Below, piece after piece: positions 41,162 through 48,964 of a DNA stretch of 64,000 bases. The position numbers and the translations under genes were made by a program. Origin of the DNA: Spongiactinospora rosea (lineage in GTDB: Bacteria > Actinomycetota > Actinomycetes > Streptosporangiales > Streptosporangiaceae); assembly GCF_003315795.1 (NCBI RefSeq), contig NZ_QMEY01000010.1, positions 209,074 through 273,073 on the forward strand. Direction: 5' to 3'. Under the pieces are notes generated by a model. That model saw nothing but the letters and a program-made list of their open reading frames with translations. It was not told the DNA's origin and made no database searches. The stretch's first letter is position 1. Each line of letters opens with the position of its first letter.

Positions 41162-41746
41162 ATGAAGCAGCGTGGCAGGCCCAGGTCCTTCGACCGGGAC
41201 ACGGCCCTGCGCGCGGCCGTCACGATCTTCTGGGAGCGGGGGTACGAGGGGGCCTCGATCGCCGATCTCGCCCAGGCGATGGGGATCGGCGCGCCCAGCC
41301 TGTACGCGGCCTTCGGCGACAAGCGGCGGCTGTTCGACGAGGCCGTCACCGCCTACACGTCGGGCGACGGCGAGTTCGCCCGCATCGCGCTGCGCGAGGA
41401 GCCGACGGCGAGAGACGCGATCGCGCGGGTCCTCCGGGAGTCCGCCGCGGCCTTCACCCGCGAGGGCCACCCCCCGGGCTGCCTGGTCTTCAGCGCCGCC
41501 GACAACAGCACGACGCCCGAGGTCGTCGAACTCCTGCGGGCCCGCCGCATCAGCAACCTCGCCGAGTTCCGCCGCCGCATCCAGGCCGACATCGACGCGG
41601 GCAGACTCCCGGCCGAAACCGACCCGGCCGCACTGGCACAGTTCTACGGCGCGGTGCTGTCCGGCATGTCCCAACAGGCCCGCGACGGCGCCACCCGAGC
41701 CCAACTCCTCACCGTCGCCACCACCGCCCTCCAATCCTGGCCCTGA
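41162..41746 (+). CDS. TetR-family repressor beside SDR
   Basis: 194 aa. KQRGRPRSFDRDTALRAAV, then IADLAQAMGIGAPSLYAAFGDKRRLFDEA form the HTH; the C-terminal part (FTREGHPPGCLVFSA, EFRRRIQADIDAGRLP, GMSQQARDGATRAQL) is the TetR_C class common near short-chain dehydrogenases. ATG 41162 or GTG 41156 may be used; no SD is visible, suggesting a near-leaderless mRNA. It is divergent from the SDR gene and should repress it through the inverted repeat between them. Effector unknown. Confidence 0.92.
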   Translation: MKQRGRPRSFDRDTALRAAVTIFWERGYEGASIADLAQAMGIGAPSLYAAFGDKRRLFDEAVTAYTSGDGEFARIALREEPTARDAIARVLRESAAAFTREGHPPGCLVFSAADNSTTPEVVELLRARRISNLAEFRRRIQADIDAGRLPAETDPAALAQFYGAVLSGMSQQARDGATRAQLLTVATTALQSWP

Positions 41747-41783
41747 CCCTGCAGGGCACCGGGTGCAGAGAAGGCCCGTCGTA

Positions 41784-41799
41784 CGTACTGATCAGTACG
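41784..41799. promoter_or_regulatory. 16-base perfect palindrome CGTACTGATCAGTACG
   Basis: A perfect palindrome lying between the TetR stop (41746) and the 251-aa gene's stop (41827). GGCCC at 41773 and GGGCC at 41803 could extend it into a larger hairpin, so it may be the shared terminator of the two convergent genes. Confidence 0.45.
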
Positions 41800-41826
41800 A
41801 TGAGGGCCAAGGTGACCCCTGTGGCG

Positions 41827-42582
41827 TTACTCCGGGTCGTTGAGGAGGGCCGCTGCCGCGTGCGGGTCCATGAGGTTGGACCAGATCACCTCTCCGGCCG
41901 CGGTTTCACGATGGGGCATCACGTCGGGGTACCAGCTGTCCCGCTCACAGCCGGGCACGGCGTCGAGGATGACCGCCTGGTCGGCGATCGTGACCTGCCC
42001 GATTATCCGGACGCCCACATAAGTCTCGTGGCCTTCTTCGGCACGGACGAGGATCGCCAGCGTATAGCCGGCGAGGTCTTCACATTGTTCGCGCCCGGTC
42101 AGCAAGGCGTTGACGACCAGGCCGCGAACAGCGGACTCCAGACGCAGGACCTGCCCTTCCGCGTCTTCCAATCGCATGCGGGCCTCGTCGAGCGGGCCGG
42201 GTAGCAAGGCCGTCGAGTACGTGTCCGTGGTCAATGGAGGGGTCTCGGTGTGGTTGTGGACTTTGCGAGCCTGGCGACCGCGCTCGGCGAGCACGGCATA
42301 GAAGTCGTCGGGGCTGCCGTCCTCGCGCCGGCCCGCGGCGACCAGCCACGGGCATCGGATGTCACTCCAGACCGCTCCCCGCCACCGCTGGATCTTGACC
42401 TTGAACAGGACGACATCGTCGATGGCGGCGATGCGCTCCCGTACGCCGTCACCGGCGAACTGGGCCGATGCCTTGCGCAGCAGCGGATGGTCCACCTCGT
42501 CGAGAGGCACACGCGCCGGGGGCAGTTTGGCGATCCCGAGATCTTCTCGGAGGCAGCGGATAGTGGGACGAGTCCGGCTCAC
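41827..42582 (-). CDS. Unknown 251-aa protein, second gene of TA-like pair
   Basis: I do not recognise the family. It is a soluble, mixed-charge protein with a Trp-containing mid-region (KIQRWRGAVWSDIRCPWLV), a helical section (RMRLEDAEGQVLRLESAVRG) and a C-terminal beta-rich part (ETYVGVRIIGQVTIADQAV). No nuclease, kinase or ADP-ribosyl motif is evident. Its GTG start at 42582 overlaps the stop of the 87-aa gene in GTGA, so the two are translationally coupled. The pairing with a small ribbon-helix-helix-like protein and an autoregulatory palindrome suggests a toxin-antitoxin or similar two-gene module, but the toxic role is speculation. Confidence 0.65.
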   Translation of the reverse strand: MSRTRPTIRCLREDLGIAKLPPARVPLDEVDHPLLRKASAQFAGDGVRERIAAIDDVVLFKVKIQRWRGAVWSDIRCPWLVAAGRREDGSPDDFYAVLAERGRQARKVHNHTETPPLTTDTYSTALLPGPLDEARMRLEDAEGQVLRLESAVRGLVVNALLTGREQCEDLAGYTLAILVRAEEGHETYVGVRIIGQVTIADQAVILDAVPGCERDSWYPDVMPHRETAAGEVIWSNLMDPHAAAALLNDPE

Positions 42583-42842
42583 TCCTCCACTCCGCCGAGT
42601 TCGTCGATCTGCTCTTTGGTAAGGCCGGAGATCAGGGCCACCCGAGCGGTGTGGGAGCCGTCGAGCTGCCGCATGGCCTCCTGCATGGCCGCGTGCAGTT
42701 CGGACTGCCGGACCTGCAGGTAGACGCGCACCGCTTGGGCGACGAACTCCTTCTTGGTGATGTGCAGGAAGTGCGCGCCGTGCGAAATGAGCCGATCGGT
42801 TTCGGCGTCGACTTTCAACGGGGCGACGTTCGGACCAGGCAT
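42579..42842 (-). CDS. Small RHH-like protein (87 aa), putative antitoxin-type regulator
   Basis: 87 aa. The N-terminal half (VDAETDRLISHGAHF, then ITKKEFVAQAVRVYLQVR) looks like a ribbon-helix-helix DNA-binding domain: a short strand followed by two helices with the KEFVxxAVRxYL pattern. The C-terminal half (HAAMQEAMRQLDGS, SGLTKEQIDELGGVEE) is helical and acidic, like an antitoxin tail. The ATG at 42842 has GGAGGG six bases upstream. GTACC-CAAA-GGTAC lies at 42855-42868, a likely self-operator. The stop overlaps the downstream 251-aa gene. Confidence 0.72.
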   Translation of the reverse strand: MPGPNVAPLKVDAETDRLISHGAHFLHITKKEFVAQAVRVYLQVRQSELHAAMQEAMRQLDGSHTARVALISGLTKEQIDELGGVEE

Positions 42843-42854
42843 GCGATCCCTCCA

Positions 42855-42868
42855 GTACCCAAAGGTAC
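42855..42868. promoter_or_regulatory. Inverted repeat GTACC/GGTAC before 87-aa gene
   Basis: GTACC (42855-42859) and GGTAC (42864-42868) flank CAAA, 13 bases upstream of the ATG of the 87-aa gene and abutting its SD. RHH proteins usually bind such short dyads to repress their own operon. Confidence 0.5.
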
Positions 42869-42949
42869 CGCGTCTCGGCCGGATGGGGGTGTCACATTGC
42901 GGGGGTTCGGTTCGTCATGCGGGGTGACCATGGGCTTGAGGGGATGGGT

Positions 42950-43852
42950 ATGGACGGACGGGAATTCGTGGCGGAGCGGTTCGAGGAGCACCGGGCGCGG
43001 TTGAAGGCGGTGGCCTATCGGATGCTCGGGTCGCCGGCCGAGGCGGAGGATGCCGTGCAGGAGGCGTGGCTGCGGCTGGCGCGGTCGGATGCCGGGGAGA
43101 TCGACAACCTGGGCGGGTGGCTGACCACGGTGGTCGGGCGGGTGTGCCTGGACATGCTGCGGTCGCGGCGGCAGCGGCGGGAGGAGCCGCTGGGGGAGGG
43201 GCTGCCGGATCCGGTGGTCAGCGGGGTGGAGGGCGCGGATCCCGAGGCGCGGGCGCTGATCGCCGACGCGGTGGGCCCGGCGCTGCTGGTGGTACTGGAG
43301 TCGCTGACTCCGGCGGAGCGGCTGGCGTTCGTGCTGCACGACATGTTCGGGATGACGTTCGATGAGGTCGCGCCGGTCATCGACCGTACGCCGGTCGCCG
43401 CCAGGCAACTCGCGAGCCGCGCCCGCAGGCGGGTCAGGGGGACGACCGGCGTGCCCGATCCGGACCCGGTCGCGCAGCGGCGGGTGGTGGACGCCTTCCT
43501 GGCCGCCTCACGCGGCGGCGACTTCGAGGCCCTGCTGAGCATCCTCGATCCGGATGTCGTGCTGCGCGTGGACGGCGGGGCCGGGATGCCCGGCGGCCTG
43601 CAAATCGTGCGCGGACGGTCGGCGGTGGCCGATCGGGCGACCGCGTTCCGGCGGAGGGCCGGCGCCGTCGTGAGTACCCCCGCGCTGGTCAACGGCGTCG
43701 CGGGCCTGGTCAACGCCCTCGACGGCGAGATCGTCTCGATCATGAGCTTCACCGTCGTGGGCGGGCGGATCGCCGAGATCGAGATCCTGTCCGACCGCGA
43801 CCGGCTGGCCGGACTGGACCTGAACGGCCTTCAGCCGCCCAGCGGGAACTGA
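42950..43852 (+). CDS. ECF41-type sigma factor (SigJ-like) with SnoaL-like tail
   Basis: 300 aa. Region 2 (FEEHRARLKAVAYRMLGSPA, AEDAVQEAWLRL) and region 4 (SLTPAERLAFVLHDMFGM, DEVAPVIDRTPVAARQLASRA) are followed by a ~110-residue SnoaL/NTF2-like domain (VDAFLAASRGGDFEALLSIL, DVVLRVDGG) that in ECF41 factors acts as a built-in regulator in place of an anti-sigma. ATG 42950 has GAGGGG six bases upstream; ATG 42944 is possible. ECF41 genes usually neighbour an oxidoreductase or carboxymuconolactone-decarboxylase gene; here the neighbour is a convergent Dabb protein, whose gene overlaps this one by 22 bases. Confidence 0.92.
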   Translation: MDGREFVAERFEEHRARLKAVAYRMLGSPAEAEDAVQEAWLRLARSDAGEIDNLGGWLTTVVGRVCLDMLRSRRQRREEPLGEGLPDPVVSGVEGADPEARALIADAVGPALLVVLESLTPAERLAFVLHDMFGMTFDEVAPVIDRTPVAARQLASRARRRVRGTTGVPDPDPVAQRRVVDAFLAASRGGDFEALLSILDPDVVLRVDGGAGMPGGLQIVRGRSAVADRATAFRRRAGAVVSTPALVNGVAGLVNALDGEIVSIMSFTVVGGRIAEIEILSDRDRLAGLDLNGLQPPSGN

Positions 43853-44130
43853 GCGCCGAGGCGGGAGGCGAGGATCGGCGAGATCAGCTCGTCGATCACC
43901 TTCCGGTGCTGAGGATGATCGCGGTAGACGACGTAGTCGTCGACCGAGTCGAAGTCGGCCGTGACCACGAAGTCGGCGTTGGCGGGGTTGGTGCCCAGGT
44001 CATCGCCGCAGTGGTAGGACCGGATCTCCGGGATGGCCGCGGGTAGCTCGCGCAGCCTGCGGGCGATCTCCGCGACCTGCTCGCCGGTCGCCGCGTCGGT
44101 CCAAGTCAAGAGCACCACATGGCGGAGCAT
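43831..44130 (-). CDS. Dabb (stress-responsive A/B barrel) protein
   Basis: 99 aa. A dimeric alpha/beta-barrel domain: MLRHVVLLTWTDAATGEQVA, ELPAAIPEIRSYHCGDDLG, ADFVVTADFDSVDDYVVYRDHPQHRKVI. The family is widespread and mostly of unknown function; some members bind or process small aromatic or polyketide molecules. The ATG at 44130 has GAAAGG eight bases upstream. The gene converges on, and overlaps by 22 bases, the ECF41 sigma gene, so antisense interference is possible. Confidence 0.9.
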   Translation of the reverse strand: MLRHVVLLTWTDAATGEQVAEIARRLRELPAAIPEIRSYHCGDDLGTNPANADFVVTADFDSVDDYVVYRDHPQHRKVIDELISPILASRLGAQFPLGG

Positions 44131-44261
44131 CGGCGTGCCTTTCGTCCCCTGGGTTCCCCACATCGTCCGTGCCCCTGAACCCTACGCGGTGTCGTGCGGC
44201 CGGGCCACGCCGGGCCCGGCCGCGAGCGGCGTGTGTCCGCGTGTCGGCGTGTGTCGGCGTG

Positions 44262-45557
44262 TCAGGACCAGGCGAGCGTGCGGAGCGGGTCCTCCAGCAT
44301 GTCGCCGACGTCGCGCAGCAGCCGCGAACCCAGCTCGCCGTCGATGATCCGGTGGTCGAAGGACAGCGACAGCGTGCAGATCCTGCGCGGCACGATCTGC
44401 CCGTCCACCACCCATGGCAGGTCCCTGATCTGGCCGAACGCCAGGATCGCGGACTCGCCGGGGTTGATGATCGGCGTCCCGGCGTCGACGCCGAACACGC
44501 CCACGTTCGTGATCGTGATCGTGCCGCCGGACATGTCGGCGGGCTGCGTCTTGCCCGCCCTGGCCGTCTCCACCAGGGCCTGCATCGCCTTGCCGAGGTC
44601 CACCAGGGACAGCGCGTGCGCGTCCTTGACGTTCGGGACGATCAGGCCGCGCGGGGTGGCGGCGGCGATGCCGAGGTTCACCCGGCGCTTGACCACGATC
44701 TCCTGGGCGCGTTCGTCCCAGGCGGAGTTCACCATGGGGTGCCGGCGCACCCCGACCAGCAGGGCCTTGGCCACCAGCAGCAGCGGCGAGACCTTGACGT
44801 CGGCGAAGTCGGGCAGGTCGCGCAGCCGGCGGACCGTGTCCATCGTCTCGGTCATGTCCACTTGGAGGAACTCGGTGACGTGCGGCGCGGAGAACGCGGA
44901 GGCCACCATGGCCTGCGCGGTCGCCCGCCGTACGCCCTTGACCGGGATGCGCTCCTCGTCCGCGCCCGCCGGGACGGGCTCGGCCACCGGAGCCGCCGTG
45001 GTGCCCGCCACCGCGCCGTGGACGTCCTCGCGGGTGATCGTGCCCTGTGGCCCGGTACCGGTGAGGGAGGCCAGGTCCACCCCGAGGTCCTTGGCCAGCT
45101 TGCGCACGGGCGGCTTGGCCAGTACGCCGGGCGCGGACGCCCCCCGCGCGACCGGCACCTGAGGCTCGGGAACCTCTTCAGGCACTTCCTCAGCGGCGGC
45201 GGCCTTGCGGGGGCGGCGTTTGGAGGCGCCCGCCTTGACGCCGTACCCCACCAGTACCGGCGTCCGCTTCTCCTCCGAAGCCGGAGCCGAAGCGGAAGCC
45301 GGAGCCTCCGCCTCGGCGGCCCCGTCGTCGATGGTGATGATGGGCGTGCCCACGTCCACCGTCGTACCGTCCTGGACCAGCACCGCCGACACCGTTCCCT
45401 CGAACGGCGACGGCAGCTCCACCACCGCCTTGGCGGTCTCGATCTCCACGATGATCTGGTTGAGCTTCACCGTGTCGCCCTGGCTCACGTGCCAGCGGAC
45501 GATCTCCGCCTCGGTCAGGCCCTCGCCGACGTCGGGCAGCTTGAACTCGCGTCGCAT
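44262..45557 (-). CDS. bkdC: BCKDH E2, dihydrolipoyl acyltransferase
   Basis: 431 aa. An N-terminal lipoyl domain with the modified Lys in VEIETAKAVVELPSPFEG (~41-58), a flexible Ala/Pro/Glu linker, a peripheral-subunit-binding domain (VRKLAKDLGVDLASLTGTG) and the catalytic domain ending in SLSFDHRIIDGELGSR, whose His and Asp carry out acyl transfer. It forms the core of the complex that turns 2-oxo acids into acyl-CoAs. SD GAGAGGG lies before ATG 45557. Third gene of the E1a-E1b-E2 run. E3 is not encoded here and must be shared from elsewhere. Confidence 0.94.
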   Translation of the reverse strand: MRREFKLPDVGEGLTEAEIVRWHVSQGDTVKLNQIIVEIETAKAVVELPSPFEGTVSAVLVQDGTTVDVGTPIITIDDGAAEAEAPASASAPASEEKRTPVLVGYGVKAGASKRRPRKAAAAEEVPEEVPEPQVPVARGASAPGVLAKPPVRKLAKDLGVDLASLTGTGPQGTITREDVHGAVAGTTAAPVAEPVPAGADEERIPVKGVRRATAQAMVASAFSAPHVTEFLQVDMTETMDTVRRLRDLPDFADVKVSPLLLVAKALLVGVRRHPMVNSAWDERAQEIVVKRRVNLGIAAATPRGLIVPNVKDAHALSLVDLGKAMQALVETARAGKTQPADMSGGTITITNVGVFGVDAGTPIINPGESAILAFGQIRDLPWVVDGQIVPRRICTLSLSFDHRIIDGELGSRLLRDVGDMLEDPLRTLAWS

Positions 45558-45582
45558 GCGGCGTTCCCTCTCAGCAGGCGAT

Positions 45583-46563
45583 TCAGTAGGCGAAGGACCG
45601 GTCGACCGCGTCCAGCACGCGATCGAGGTCGGGCAGGTAGTGATCCTCCAGGCGGGAGGGCGGATACGGCGTGGAGAACCCGCCGACGCGGATCACCGGG
45701 GCCTCCAGCCGGTAGAAGCACAGCTCGGTGAGCCGCGCCGCGAGTTCCGCGCCGAAGCCGCTGTAGACGGGGGCCTCGTGGACCACCACGCACCGCCCGG
45801 TACGCCCGACCGACTCCGCCAGCGTCGCGGTGTCCAGCGGGTTGAGCGACCGCAGGTCCACCACCTCGATGGACCGCCCGTCCTCCTCGGCGGCGTTCGC
45901 GGCCTCCAGGCAGGTCTTCACCATCGGCCCGTACGCGAGCAGGGTGAGGTCGTCGCCCCGGCGTACGACGGACGCCTTGTCCAGCGGCTTCCAGTCCTCC
46001 GCGCCGGAGATGTCCACGTCGGCCTTGTCCCAGTAGCGCCGCTTGGGCTCGAAGAAGATCACCGGGTCGTCGCTGCGGATGGCCTGCTGGAGCATCGAGT
46101 ACGCGTCCACAGGGTTGGAGCAGGCGACGACGCGCAGGCCGGCGGTGTGCGTGAAGTACGCCTCGGGCGACTCGCTGTGGTGCTCGACCGCGCCGATGCC
46201 GCCGCCGCAGGGGATGCGGACCACCACGGGCAGCCGGAGCGCGCCGAGCGAGCGCATCGGCATCTTGGCGAGCTGGGTGATGATCTGGTTGGTCGCCGGG
46301 AACACGAACCCGTCGAACTGGATCTCGCACACCGGCCGGTAGCCGCGCAGCGCGAGGCCGATCGCGGTGCCGACGATGCCGGACTCGGCGAGCGGGGTGT
46401 CGATGACGCGATCTTCGCCGAAGTCCTTCTGCAGGCCGTCGGTGACCCGGAACACGCCGCCGAGCCTGCCCACGTCCTCGCCCATGACCAGGACCTTCGG
46501 GTCGTCCTCCATGGCCTTGCGCAGGCTCTCGTTGATCGCCTTGCCAAGGCTGAGCGTGGTCAT
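45583..46563 (-). CDS. bkdB: BCKDH E1 beta subunit
   Basis: 326 aa. Transketolase-like pyrimidine-binding domain (LGKAINESLRKAM, VLVMGEDVGRLGGVFRVTDG, FGEDRVIDTPLAESGIVGTAIG) and C-terminal transketolase domain (VVDLRSLNPLDTATLAESV, RCVVVHEAPVYSGFGAELAARL). It pairs with E1 alpha as an alpha2beta2 decarboxylase. ATG 46563 overlaps the E1 alpha stop (ATGA), so the two subunits are translationally coupled. The E2 gene follows after 25 bases. I prefer a branched-chain over a pyruvate substrate by subunit organisation and the vdh context, not by residue proof. Confidence 0.94.
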   Translation of the reverse strand: MTTLSLGKAINESLRKAMEDDPKVLVMGEDVGRLGGVFRVTDGLQKDFGEDRVIDTPLAESGIVGTAIGLALRGYRPVCEIQFDGFVFPATNQIITQLAKMPMRSLGALRLPVVVRIPCGGGIGAVEHHSESPEAYFTHTAGLRVVACSNPVDAYSMLQQAIRSDDPVIFFEPKRRYWDKADVDISGAEDWKPLDKASVVRRGDDLTLLAYGPMVKTCLEAANAAEEDGRSIEVVDLRSLNPLDTATLAESVGRTGRCVVVHEAPVYSGFGAELAARLTELCFYRLEAPVIRVGGFSTPYPPSRLEDHYLPDLDRVLDAVDRSFAY

Positions 46564-47726
46564 CGGGTCTCACCTCCGGACGCGTCGTCGAATCCCGCCA
46601 GGTAGGCGGCGAACTGGTCGCGCTCCTCCGCCGTCAGCGCGTGCGGCTCGGAGTAGACGTGCTCGAACATGGCCAGCGGGTCGGGGTCGGGCAGCTCCAG
46701 ACATCGCTTGCGGACGTCACGGCCGAGGACGTCGGCCTCCTTGTCCACGGCGTCGAAGAACTCCTGGTCGGCGAGCCGGTTCTTGAACAGGTACGCCTTG
46801 ACGCGCTCGATCGGGTCCTTGAGCTTCCACGCCTCCAGCTCGGTGGCGACCCGGTACCGGGTCGGGTCGTCAGAGGTGGTGTGCGCGCCCATCCGGTAGG
46901 TGAACGCCTCGATCAGGGTGGGGCCCTGGCCTTCGCGGGCGGCCTTGAGCGCCTGCCTGGTGACGGCGAGGCAGGCGAACACGTCGTTGCCGTCCACGCG
47001 GATGCCGGGGAAGCCGAAGCCGCTGGCCCGCCGGTAGAGGGGGATGCGGGTCTGCTTCTCCAGCGGCTCGGAGATCGCCCACTGGTTGTTCTGGCAGAAG
47101 AACACGACCGGCGCGTTGAACACGCTGGCCCAGGTGAACGCCTCGTTGACGTCGCCCTGGGAGGTGGCGCCGTCGCCGAAGTACACGATGGTGGCCGAGC
47201 CGTCCTCGCCGACCGCGCCGTCGCGCTGCATGCCCATCGCGTAGCCGACGGCGTGCAGGGTCTGGGTGCCGATGACGATCGTGTAGAGGTGGAAGTTGTG
47301 CTCGGCGGGGTTCCAGCCGCCGTGGTTCACGCCGCGGAACATCCCGAGCAGCTTGACCGGGTCCACGTCGCGGCACCAGGCGACGCCGTGTTCGCGGTAG
47401 GTCGGGAAGGCCATGTCGGCGTCGGTCAGCGCCCGGCCGGAGCCGACCTGCGCGGCCTCCTGGCCGAGCAGTGAGGCCCAGAGCCCGAGTTCGCCCTGCC
47501 GCTGGAGTGAGACGGCCTCCAGGTCCACGCGGCGGACCAGGACCAGGTCGCGGTAGAGGTTCTTGACCTCCTCGGGGGTGAGATCGATGTCGTAGTCGGG
47601 GTGGTGAACCCGTTCGCCCTCGGGGGTGAGAAGCTGGACGAGCGGAGGTTCGTCGGTCCCTGCGTTCGCGGGGGAGAACGTCCCCGTGGTCGGTCTTGTG
47701 AAATCGTGAGAGGCGTCGGTCGTCAC
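46560..47726 (-). CDS. bkdA: BCKDH E1 alpha subunit
   Basis: 388 aa. Thiamine-diphosphate-dependent decarboxylase of the branched-chain 2-oxo acid dehydrogenase complex. The TPP-binding motif is FGDGATSQGDVNEAF ending in FFCQNNQWAIS; other family segments are LGQEAAQVGSG, FPTYREHGVAW, AFTYRMGAHTTSDDPTRYR. GTG 47726 has AGGAG six bases upstream, and the residues before it in the open frame are not conserved. It heads the operon E1a-E1b-E2. The complex should oxidise the oxo acids made by valine dehydrogenase, giving branched acyl-CoA starter units for fatty acids and polyketides. Its upstream region holds repeated GATGTGC elements. Confidence 0.94.
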   Translation of the reverse strand: MTTDASHDFTRPTTGTFSPANAGTDEPPLVQLLTPEGERVHHPDYDIDLTPEEVKNLYRDLVLVRRVDLEAVSLQRQGELGLWASLLGQEAAQVGSGRALTDADMAFPTYREHGVAWCRDVDPVKLLGMFRGVNHGGWNPAEHNFHLYTIVIGTQTLHAVGYAMGMQRDGAVGEDGSATIVYFGDGATSQGDVNEAFTWASVFNAPVVFFCQNNQWAISEPLEKQTRIPLYRRASGFGFPGIRVDGNDVFACLAVTRQALKAAREGQGPTLIEAFTYRMGAHTTSDDPTRYRVATELEAWKLKDPIERVKAYLFKNRLADQEFFDAVDKEADVLGRDVRKRCLELPDPDPLAMFEHVYSEPHALTAEERDQFAAYLAGFDDASGGETR

Positions 47727-48026
47727 GTGCCGCTCCTGTGCACTCGGGGCCGGGCGGATGGGATCGCCATCCACATTCGGCCGGTTACGCACGCGTACGT
47801 CCCAGGTGGTTGTGAGCCGTGCGCGTATGTGGACATCGTGGCAGAGGCCACAGCGGGGTGCGCAAGACCTGAGCCCTGTCCACTTCTTCCTGTCCTTTCC
47901 CCCGTGGCCCGCTCCAGATGTGCCCGATGTGCGGCACATCACACGTTCGTACCGCCCCGCTCGGCACATCGTGTGGCCTGCAGTAGCCTAGAGCCGCTCA
48001 TCCCCGCCCTACCCTGGAGGAACACC
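47727..48026. promoter_or_regulatory. Divergent bkd/purS control region with GATGTGC repeats
   Basis: 300 bases without a gene. GATGTGC occurs at 47917-47923 and 47926-47932, and its complement GCACATC at 47934-47940 and 47964-47970. The middle two form a 15-base palindrome with one central base (47926-47940). Four copies in 54 bases is far above expectation and marks a probable operator, nearer purS but able to serve both directions. The regulator is unknown (an Lrp/BkdR-type or Crp-type protein is possible). Confidence 0.55.
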
Positions 48027-48284
48027 GTGGCGCGCGCCATCGTCGACGTCATGCTGAAGCCCGAGATCCTTGACCCGCAGGGCCAGGCCATCGCCCGCGC
48101 GCTGCCGCGCCTGGGGTTCTCCGGCGTCTCCGCGGTGCGTCAGGGCAAGCGGTTCGAGATCGAACTCGACGGCCCCGCCGATGAGGCCGCGCTTGCGGAC
48201 ATCCGAAAGATGGCCGAGACCCTGCTGGCCAATCCCGTGATCGAGGACTTCACCGTCCGTGTCGAGGACGAGACGGCGGAGTAA
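48027..48284 (+). CDS. purS: FGAM synthase subunit PurS
   Basis: 85 aa. PurS family: VARAIVDVMLKPEILDPQGQ, GFSGVSAVRQGKRFEIEL, and KMAETLLANPVIEDFTV. PurS bridges PurQ and PurL in the three-part FGAM synthase of Gram-positive bacteria. GTG 48027 follows GGAGG. In the Streptomyces order I remember, purQ comes directly after purS; here an RsbW-like ATPase gene lies between them. Confidence 0.95.
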   Translation: MARAIVDVMLKPEILDPQGQAIARALPRLGFSGVSAVRQGKRFEIELDGPADEAALADIRKMAETLLANPVIEDFTVRVEDETAE

Positions 48285-48370
48285 AATAGCACATTTGGCG
48301 CACAAAGCTTGCACAGCATGACGTAAAGCAGGCTCAGGACGTGCCACAATCCCACAGGTTGACCAACAGT

Positions 48371-48390
48371 AAATAACAACAGCGTTATTT
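48371..48390. promoter_or_regulatory. AT-rich inverted repeat before RsbW-like gene
   Basis: AAATAAC (48371-48377) and GTTATTT (48384-48390) are perfect arms over AACAGC, in the 173-base purS to ATPase gap. Such an AT-rich dyad is unusual in this genome; it may be an operator or the end of the purS transcript. Confidence 0.5.
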
Positions 48391-48457
48391 TGCGGTTAGG
48401 CCCGATTTCTCGGGGAAGCCTTGTCAAGGTGACGATCCGCGACGGGGAGGGACTCGG

Positions 48458-48898
48458 GTGGACATCGAGTTCTCGCTGGCTCTTCCACGAGATGCAGTAG
48501 GTATTCCGATGGTCCGCCGAGTGTTGGGCGATGCCCTTCGTTCGCTCGGCGTGGCCGAGACCTGCGTCGCAGACATCCTGCTGGCCGCCTCCGAGGCGTG
48601 CGCCAACGCGGTACGGCACGGGGGGCCGGCCAACCGCTACCAGGTGCTCGCCGCGATCGGGGAGGGCCGCTGCGATCTGCGGGTCATCGACAGGGGGCTC
48701 GGCCTGACCGCCGTCCCCGACCGCTACCCGCCCGCCGACATGGAGAACGGCCGCGGCATTCTGATCATGCAGGCGGTCGTCGACGAGATTTTCTTCAACA
48801 GTGAGCCCGGCCGTGGCACCACGGTTCACCTGCGCAAACGGCTTTCCTGGGACGAGGAGGCGGCGGCGAGCCGAGACCTGGCACTGGCCGCTGTCTGA
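48458..48898 (+). CDS. RsbW-like ATP-binding/anti-sigma protein
   Basis: 146 aa. HATPase_c_2 fold: the N box LLAASEACANAVRHGG, a DRGLGL G1 box and the lid GRGILIMQAVVDEIFF, then GRGTTVHLRKRL. It resembles RsbW/SpoIIAB-type serine kinases that hold SigB/SigF-family sigma factors. GTG 48458 has GGGGAGG about eight bases upstream. Its location between purS and purQ is odd for a stress-signalling gene. It is preceded by its own AT-rich dyad and may have a separate promoter. A SigB/SigF-type sigma gene lies 24 kb away in this window; pairing is untested. Confidence 0.88.
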   Translation: MDIEFSLALPRDAVGIPMVRRVLGDALRSLGVAETCVADILLAASEACANAVRHGGPANRYQVLAAIGEGRCDLRVIDRGLGLTAVPDRYPPADMENGRGILIMQAVVDEIFFNSEPGRGTTVHLRKRLSWDEEAAASRDLALAAV

Positions 48899-48964
48899 GC
48901 GCGGGTAGCCTTCATGTCGCAAGCATGTCGGCGGCGCCCTGGTGCGCGGAGGGGAAATACGGCG

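Noticed and set aside
41750..42900. Mobile element carrying the 87/251-aa pair
   Set aside because: No transposase, integrase, flanking direct repeats or tRNA target was seen; only the gene pair itself looks accessory.
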